From assembly GCA_937868725.1 (NCBI GenBank), contig CALMMQ010000122.1, positions 1-64,000 on the forward strand: DNA of 64,000 bases, given 5' to 3'. Both the position numbers and the translations under genes were made by a program. How positions within the stretch are numbered: position 1 is the first letter of the stretch; every line of letters begins with the position of its first letter. Positions 58,698 to 64,000 of this stretch are shown here, piece by piece. The notes under the pieces were generated by a model. It saw only the letters and a list, made by a program, of their open reading frames with translations. It did no database searches and was not told the DNA's origin. The DNA comes from an uncultured Pleomorphomonas sp. Lineage in GTDB: Bacteria > Pseudomonadota > Alphaproteobacteria > Rhizobiales > Pleomorphomonadaceae.

Positions 58698-60005
58698 CTA
58701 TTCCGCCGCCACCGCCGCCGGGTTGTTGGGATGGGTCGTCCAGTTGGCGTATTCAGCCGGCACGACCTTGCCGGTGCGCGGATCGACCGAACCGGGCGCC
58801 AGACGCTCCATGGTGATGCAGCCGTCGACCGGGCAGACGTTGACGCAGAGATTGCAGCCGACGCACTCCTCGTCCTTGACCTCGAAGTGACGGACGCCGT
58901 TGACCATGTGGGTGATCGCCTGGTGCGAGGTGTCCTCGCAGGCGATGTGGCAACGGCCGCACTTGATGCAGAGATCCTGATCGATCCTGGCCTTGGTGAT
59001 ATAGTTGAGGTTGAGGTGCTTCCAATCCGAGAGATTGGCAATGGCCCGGCCACGGAAGTCCTCGATGGTGGCGAAGCCCTTGCCGTCCATGTACTGCTTG
59101 AGGCCGTCGATCATCTCCTCGACGATGCGGAATCCGTAGGTCATCACCGCCGTGCACACCTGCACGGTGCCGCAGCCGAGCGCGATGAACTCGGCGGCGT
59201 CGCGCCAGGTCTCGATGCCGCCGATGCCGGAGATCGGCAGGCCGTAGGTGGCGGGGTCGCGGGCGATCTCGGCCACCATGTTGAGGGCGATCGGCTTGGC
59301 GCCGGGGCCGCAGTAGCCGCCGTGGGCGCCCTTGCCGTCGATGGTCGGCACGGGGGCGAAGCGGTCGAGATCGACGGCGACGATGGAGTTGATGGTGTTG
59401 ATCAGCGATACGGCGTCGGCCCCGCCCTTCTTGGCGGCGCGGGCAGGATAGCGGATGTCGGTGATGTTGGGGGTCAGCTTGACGATCACCGGCATGCGTG
59501 TCGCCGCCTTGCACCAGCGCGCCACCATCTCGATGTATTCGGGCACCTGCCCCACCGCCGAGCCCATGCCGCGTTCGCTCATGCCATGGGGACAGCCGAA
59601 GTTGAGTTCGATGCCGTCGGCGCCGGTCGCCTCGACGCGGGCGACGATCGACTTCCAGTTCTGTTCCTCGCAGGGCACCATCAGCGACACGACCAGCGCC
59701 CGATCGGGCCAGTTCTTCTTGACCTCGGCGATTTCGCGCAGGTTGAGCTCGAGCGGCCGATCGGTGATCAGCTCGATATTGTTGAAACCGGTCAGCCGGC
59801 GATCGTTGGCGTGGGTGGCGCCATAGCGCGGGCCGTTGACGTTGACCACCGCCGGGTCTTCGCCCAGCGTCTTCCAGACGACACCACCCCAGCCGGCCTT
59901 GAAGGCGCGCTCGACGTTGTACTGCTTGTCGGTCGGCGGCGCCGAGGCCAGCCAGAACGGGTTGGGCGACTTGATGCCGAGGAAATCGGTACGCAGATCG
60001 GCCAT
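58698..60005 (-). CDS. preA: dihydropyrimidine dehydrogenase subunit PreA
   Basis: The catalytic subunit of NAD-dependent dihydropyrimidine dehydrogenase, 435 residues. It reduces uracil or thymine to the dihydro form in the first step of the reductive pathway. The N-terminal TIM barrel binds FMN (FLGIKSPNPFWLASAPPTDK at the start). The loop NFGCPHGMSERGMGSAVG carries the catalytic Cys. IVKLTPNITDIRYPARAAKKG and GIGGIETWRDAAEFIALGCG follow. The C-terminus has two 4Fe-4S sites, CIKCGRCHIACEDTSH and CVGCNLCVNVCPVDGC. AAGGAG lies upstream. It starts 18 bases after preT, forming a preT-preA operon. Confidence 0.95.
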   Translation of the reverse strand: MADLRTDFLGIKSPNPFWLASAPPTDKQYNVERAFKAGWGGVVWKTLGEDPAVVNVNGPRYGATHANDRRLTGFNNIELITDRPLELNLREIAEVKKNWPDRALVVSLMVPCEEQNWKSIVARVEATGADGIELNFGCPHGMSERGMGSAVGQVPEYIEMVARWCKAATRMPVIVKLTPNITDIRYPARAAKKGGADAVSLINTINSIVAVDLDRFAPVPTIDGKGAHGGYCGPGAKPIALNMVAEIARDPATYGLPISGIGGIETWRDAAEFIALGCGTVQVCTAVMTYGFRIVEEMIDGLKQYMDGKGFATIEDFRGRAIANLSDWKHLNLNYITKARIDQDLCIKCGRCHIACEDTSHQAITHMVNGVRHFEVKDEECVGCNLCVNVCPVDGCITMERLAPGSVDPRTGKVVPAEYANWTTHPNNPAAVAAE

Positions 60006-60023
60006 GACGAAGTCTCCTTGAAA

Positions 60024-61358
60024 TCAGGCCGTGAGAGCGGCGTGGATGGATTGGGCGGCGCGCTTGCCGTGGGCGACGGCTTCGACGGTCAGATCGCGGC
60101 CACCGAGCACGCAGTCACCGCCAGCCCAGACCTTGGGGGCGGAGGTGCGGCCATCGGCGTCAACGACGATGCGGCCCTTGTCGAGGGCGACGGTCTCGCC
60201 GCTGGTCACCGGGCCGGGCACGAATGCCTGGCCGATGGCCTTCATCACCTGATCGCAGGCGAGTGTGAACGTCTGGCCGGTGCCGACGAGCTTGCCGGCC
60301 TCGTCAAGGTGGGTCGAGACGAACTCGACGGCGGTGACGTGGTTGCCATCGGTCGTGAGCGCCGCCGGCGCGGCCCAGAACTTGATGCGCACGCCGTTGA
60401 GGCGGGCCAAATCCTGCTCGTAGGCGCTGGCCCCCATGTGTTCGGGGCCACGACGATAGACCATGGTGACGTCCTCGGCGCCGAGCTTGCGGGCCTGGAT
60501 GGCCGCGTCGACGGCCGTCATGCCGCCGCCGATGACCACGACACGGTTGCCGACTTCGACGTCGGTCTTGTCACCTGATTGGCGCAGGTCTTCGATCCAG
60601 CGCACGGCGTCGATGACGCCGGCGATCTCCTCGCCCTCAAGGCCAAGAGCATTGACCGCCTGCAGACCGAGCCCGAGAAAGACGGCGTCGTAACGGGCGG
60701 TGAGATCGGCCAGCGTGTAGTCGCGACCGAGCGCCTTGCCGTGCTCGATGGTGATGCCGCCGACGCCGACCACGAAGTCGACCTCGCGCTGGGCGAAGTT
60801 GTCGGTGGCCTTGTAGGTGGCGATGCCGAACTCGTTGAGGCCGCCGGACTTGTGACGGGCCTCAAGGATGGTGACGTCATGGCCGTGACAGGCCAGTTCG
60901 TGGGCGCAGGCCAACCCGGCCGGACCGGCCCCGACGACGGCCACCTTGCGGCCGGTCGCCACCGCGCGATCGCCGAAGCGATCGTTGCGCGTCAGGTAGT
61001 GGTCGGTGGCAAAGCGCTGCAGCTGGCCGATACGCACCGGCTTGTCCTCGGCGGCATGGCGAACGCAAGCCTCCTCGCACAAGGTTTCGGTGGGGCAGAC
61101 GCGGGCGCACATGCCGCCGAGAATATTGGCCGAGAAGATGGTCTCGGCGGCGCCATCGACGTTGCCGGTGGCAATCTTGCGGATGAACATCGGCACGTCG
61201 ATCGACGTCGGGCAGGCAATGGTGCACGGCGCGTCGTAGCAGAAGTAGCAACGGTTGCTCTCCACCAGCGCCTCGTGACCGTCGAACGGCTTGTGCACGT
61301 CGATGAAGTTGGCCCTGAGCTGGGCTTCGGGCAGGCGTCCGCTAGCGATGTCAGGCAT
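60024..61358 (-). CDS. preT: dihydropyrimidine dehydrogenase subunit PreT
   Basis: The electron-input subunit (444 residues), equivalent to the GltD-like part of eukaryotic DPD. N-terminal Fe-S cysteines: CYFCYDAPCTIACPTSID and GMCARVCPTETLCEEACVR. FAD site: VAVVGAGPAGLACAHELA near residue 130. NAD(P)H site: RVVVIGGGMTAVDAAIQARK near 275. The closing FAD contact is KVWAGGDCVLGGRDLTVEAV. GGGGAACACATC precedes ATG 61358. It is the first gene of preT-preA, with a 220-base leader and a promoter-like region at 61576-61611. Confidence 0.94.
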   Translation of the reverse strand: MPDIASGRLPEAQLRANFIDVHKPFDGHEALVESNRCYFCYDAPCTIACPTSIDVPMFIRKIATGNVDGAAETIFSANILGGMCARVCPTETLCEEACVRHAAEDKPVRIGQLQRFATDHYLTRNDRFGDRAVATGRKVAVVGAGPAGLACAHELACHGHDVTILEARHKSGGLNEFGIATYKATDNFAQREVDFVVGVGGITIEHGKALGRDYTLADLTARYDAVFLGLGLQAVNALGLEGEEIAGVIDAVRWIEDLRQSGDKTDVEVGNRVVVIGGGMTAVDAAIQARKLGAEDVTMVYRRGPEHMGASAYEQDLARLNGVRIKFWAAPAALTTDGNHVTAVEFVSTHLDEAGKLVGTGQTFTLACDQVMKAIGQAFVPGPVTSGETVALDKGRIVVDADGRTSAPKVWAGGDCVLGGRDLTVEAVAHGKRAAQSIHAALTA

Positions 61359-61575
61359 GATGTGTTCCCCGTCGCGCTCGTTGCCGATCGCCGACACCGG
61401 TAGCAGCCGCTGCGTCGTCGAGGTGTAATCCCCCCTTGCCACGCAACCTCACGGTTGGCGCGCGCTCAACGCTTTGCGTCTTTCGCCGATGCCGGAGTGA
61501 CCGGCGGCATGTACCTAAAGGCTTGGAGCCGTCTGGCGGCTGTTCCCGTCGAACCGTTTTCGGCCCGTGTTGTTT

Positions 61576-61611
61576 CCTTGATCTTTCGGTAAAAAAACAC
61601 TTCGGTCAAGG
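61576..61611 (-). promoter_or_regulatory. candidate preT-preA promoter with flanking dyad
   Basis: On the minus strand TTGACC (61609-61604), 17 bases, AAAGAT (61586-61581). CCTTGA (61611-61606) and TCAAGG (61581-61576) form a perfect 6-bp dyad bracketing both hexamers. The same CCTTGACC block is at the predicted -35 of the dihydropyrimidinase operon. The remaining parts of the 61359-62390 gap contain no convincing gene besides the sRNA candidate below. Confidence 0.42.
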
Positions 61612-61996
61612 TTCAAATTTGTGCAGCCCGCCGGCGGAGTCGCCGGCTTTCGCCGCTGGCGATCGCGGTAGAAATTCCGGCGCCGGCCACCGGCCCGAAG
61701 CGGGCTGGCGCGTGGATCTGGCTGGTCGGCGAGAGTGGCAATCCTTTTGCCGGCAAGGAGATAGCGCTCACCGGCGACAGGCGACGACGGCGGCGCCCGG
61801 AGAACCATGCGATCGGCAGCTGTCCGATGCCAACCAGGGCGGCAACTGCCTGCGTCCAACCAGGCTGATCGCGGCGTAGGCGATTGCCGGCAACGGCGAG
61901 GCGGCAAAGCTCAAGAAACAGGCGCAGCTTGATCGCCGCGACCTGCTATATATTGATGCCTTGGACAACTGCGGTCTCAAGCCGTCACTTCCAGAC

Positions 61997-62102
61997 AAAA
62001 AAAGAGGGCTTGCGCCCTCTTTGAGTTGTTGGACCGCTTTCCCGCGAGACCGCGGAGGGAGCAGAAACTCCCGCGACGAGTTGAGCCAGCAACGTAGCCG
62101 CA
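61997..62102 (-). ncRNA. candidate small RNA with intrinsic terminator
   Basis: A terminator AAAGAGGGC/GCCCTCTTT with GCAA loop and seven T (62022-61997, minus strand) ends a roughly 106-base unit. A -10-like TATCAT (62114-62109) lies just before its proposed start. Inside, GTTGCTGG pairs with CCAACAAC (one mismatch) around a GGGAG/CTCCC hairpin and a CCGCG/CGCGG alternative. No ORF fits. It lies about 290 bases downstream of trpE(G) on the same strand, so a long trpE(G) 3' end is the alternative. The -35 is poor. Confidence 0.45.
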
Positions 62103-62390
62103 ATTTGTATGATAGCGCGTCCGAGGCTTTCTTCCAGTCAGAAATGCAGCAATGCCGACATTATTTTTATGCATTGGTCGAAATGCTTCGGCGACCTCCG
62201 GAATTCGCCTTTGTTTCCAATTAGATACAAAAGCGCCTCCGTAGGCGGCGTCCCGAATACAAACCGGAAAAAAGCGTGACAGAGCGAACGCGGGACGTCG
62301 CCTTCCCCGGCACCACCCCGAAAACGAGCCTGCTGCCGGGGTAACCTCAACCAGAAGGCGCCCCGGCAACCGCACTGTCGGGTATTCGCT

Positions 62391-64000
62391 TCAACGCCGG
62401 CGAACGAGACCGCGGATGGCGTTTTCGACGATGCGATGGCCGGCATCGTCACTGAGCGACATGATCGATTCCGGATGGAACTGCACGGCGGCCAGCGGCT
62501 CGCTCTTGTGCTCGATCGCCATGATCACGCCATCCGCCGTCTCGGCCGTCACGCGGAAAACGTCCGGCAATGCGCCACGATCGGCGTAAAGCGAATGATA
62601 GCGGCCAACGACAATCGGGTTCGGCAGACCATCGAACAGCAACGAGCCCTCGGCGGTGCTGACCTCCGACGGCTTGCCATGGAAGGGCGTCGCCAACTGG
62701 GCCAGCCGGCCGCCGTAGGCCTCGGTCATGGCCTGCAGGCCGAGGCAGACGCCGAAGATCGGCAGCCCGAGGGCCCACGCTGACTTGATTGTCTGTGTAC
62801 AACGAAAATCGGAGGGATTGCCTGGCCCCGGCGACATCACCAGCAAGTCGGGCTTGGCCCGCTCGATCAGCGCGGCGTCGATACCAACGCCCTTGGAGGA
62901 ACGCAGCGTTACCACCTCGGCGCCGGTCTGGCGGAAGTAGTTGGCCAGCGTGTGCACGAAGCTGTCTTCGTGGTCGACCAGCACGATCTTCAGCCCGGTT
63001 CCCACCGCCTCGCGCACCTTGGCCTCGTTGACCTCCGGACCGTTGCCGGCCTCGCGGATGGCGGCGCGCATGGCCGAAGCCTTGAGCTCGGTCTCGCGCT
63101 CCTCCTCCTCGGGATTGGAATCATAGAGCAGCGTCGCACCGGCCCGGACCGCGGCAATGCCGTTCTTGATGCGGATGGTGCGCAAGGTCAGGCCGGTGTT
63201 GACGTCGCCGTTCATCAACAGCGCGCCGACGGCGCCGCCGTACCAGGCGCGGCAGCTCTTCTCGTGGTCCTCGATGAACTGCATGGCCCAGAGCTTGGGC
63301 GCACCGGTCACCGTCACCGCCCAAGCGTGCGACAGGAAGGCGTCAAGGCCGTCCATGCCGTCTCGCAGTCGGCCCTCGATGTGGTCGACGGTGTGGATGA
63401 GGCGCGAATACATCTCGATCTGGCGGCGACCGATGACGCGCACCGAACCGGGTTCGCAGATGCGGCTCTTGTCGTTGCGGTCGACGTCCGAGCACATGGT
63501 GAGCTCGGCCTCGTCCTTCTTGGAGTTGAGCAGCGTGCGGATCTGGATCTCGTCTTCGATGGCGTTCTTGCCGCGCCGGATGGTGCCGGAGATCGGGCAG
63601 GTCTCGACGCGCTTGCCGTCGGTGACGCGGACGAACATTTCCGGGCTGGCGCCGATCAGGTACTCGCCCTGCCCGAGGTTGAACATGAAGCCGTAGGGCG
63701 CCGGATTGGCCTTCTGCAGATGGCGGGCGATGGCCGAGGGATTGGAGGTCGGCTTTTCGTAGAAGGTCTGGCCCGGCACCACCTCGAACAGATCGCCGCG
63801 CTTGAAATACTCCACCGCCTTGGCCACCGAGGCGGCGTATTCACCCGGCACGTGGTCGCCGCGCGGCGGCACCAGGTCGGACGGCACGAACGGCGTGACC
63901 GAGCCAGTGCGTTCAAGGCCAGCCGTCGAGCGGCCCTCGACGACGAAGTCGTAGGCATAGATGGTGGCAGCGGCGCGGTGGTGGTCGACGATGGCAATCT
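62391..64000 (-). CDS. trpE: fused anthranilate synthase TrpE(G), 5' end outside window
   Basis: The first enzyme of tryptophan synthesis, with both components in one chain as in rhizobia. The window holds the last 535 or so residues. The chorismate-binding part has [56 protein letters not shown] and [20 protein letters not shown]. After a linker (about 62990) comes the class I glutaminase part: [42 protein letters not shown] (nucleophilic Cys) and [10 protein letters not shown] (His-Glu). The frame stays open to the window edge. The rhizobial trpL attenuator, if present, would lie beyond 64000. Confidence 0.95.
   Translation of the reverse strand, partial: IAIVDHHRAAATIYAYDFVVEGRSTAGLERTGSVTPFVPSDLVPPRGDHVPGEYAASVAKAVEYFKRGDLFEVVPGQTFYEKPTSNPSAIARHLQKANPAPYGFMFNLGQGEYLIGASPEMFVRVTDGKRVETCPISGTIRRGKNAIEDEIQIRTLLNSKKDEAELTMCSDVDRNDKSRICEPGSVRVIGRRQIEMYSRLIHTVDHIEGRLRDGMDGLDAFLSHAWAVTVTGAPKLWAMQFIEDHEKSCRAWYGGAVGALLMNGDVNTGLTLRTIRIKNGIAAVRAGATLLYDSNPEEEERETELKASAMRAAIREAGNGPEVNEAKVREAVGTGLKIVLVDHEDSFVHTLANYFRQTGAEVVTLRSSKGVGIDAALIERAKPDLLVMSPGPGNPSDFRCTQTIKSAWALGLPIFGVCLGLQAMTEAYGGRLAQLATPFHGKPSEVSTAEGSLLFDGLPNPIVVGRYHSLYADRGALPDVFRVTAETADGVIMAIEHKSEPLAAVQFHPESIMSLSDDAGHRIVENAIRGLVRRR

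Noticed and set aside
61515..62103. Two open frames on the minus strand between preT and trpE(G)
   Set aside because: Basic, low-information translations with no ribosome site and no family features; one of them runs through the sRNA terminator.
1..64000. CRISPR array, prophage or insertion sequence
   Set aside because: No regularly spaced repeats, transposase, integrase or structural phage gene was found on either strand.

Overview
This is a GC-rich, gene-dense stretch of an alphaproteobacterial chromosome, most likely from the Hyphomicrobiales (Rhizobiales). That assignment rests on a fused trpE(G), the imuA-imuB-dnaE2 cassette behind a GAAC-N7-GAAC LexA box, a PdhS/PleC-like histidine kinase, a transglutaminase-like cysteine peptidase (BTLCP) gene, a cvpA/purF/SDR order, and RutR. 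It looks like ordinary chromosome: no insertion sequence, integrase, phage gene or CRISPR array was seen. The only scar is a truncated lysR tail lying against the 3' end of a tRNA-Gly at the left edge.

Layout. 1-9.6 kb: tRNA-Gly end, lysR remnant, chemoreceptor, GNAT, then the SOS mutagenesis operon imuA-imuB-dnaE2 and a beta-hydroxyacid dehydrogenase. 9.8-16.6 kb: glycine-zipper lipoprotein, a polar amino-acid ABC importer without an ATPase, mobA, an Mrp-type Fe-S carrier, a DMT transporter and an Lrp regulator. 16.8-24.8 kb: sensor kinase, mntP behind a long yybP-ykoY manganese riboswitch, a CHASE4-like GGDEF-EAL protein, an AcuI-type reductase, a SleB-like wall hydrolase and a small exported protein. 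25-41.5 kb: glyS, HD hydrolase, Nudix, response regulator, ETF-ubiquinone oxidoreductase, family-4-like uracil-DNA glycosylase, flavodoxin-like protein, RNase P RNA, amidase, SDR, purF, cvpA, radA, two unknown proteins, a CBS protein and a rhomboid-like membrane protein. 41.6-44.7 kb: a serine-rich 10-codon leader ORF with its own terminator, PAS and tandem-PilZ proteins, a strongly folded intergenic element and a BTLCP protease.

44.7-61.4 kb is the most coherent block: a reductive pyrimidine degradation locus. PreT-PreA reduce uracil or thymine, dihydropyrimidinase opens the ring, an M20 amidohydrolase releases beta-alanine, and an omega-aminotransferase converts it to malonate semialdehyde. 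A dedicated NMT1/THI5-type ABC importer shares the strand with the ring-opening genes. RutR, which in E. coli controls the unrelated oxidative Rut pathway, and an XRE-cupin regulator lie in the middle. The two catabolic transcription units share a CCTTGACC sequence at the predicted -35. The window ends inside trpE(G), with a probable small RNA between it and preT.

The best leads for new biology are regulatory RNAs: the orphan serine leader/terminator (about 41.67-41.80 kb), the multi-hairpin element at 43.74-43.86 kb, the enlarged manganese aptamer with a Mur-like dyad in its promoter (18.98-19.28 kb), and the candidate sRNA near 62.0 kb. All calls come from reading sequence and translated proteins by eye; no database search was run.
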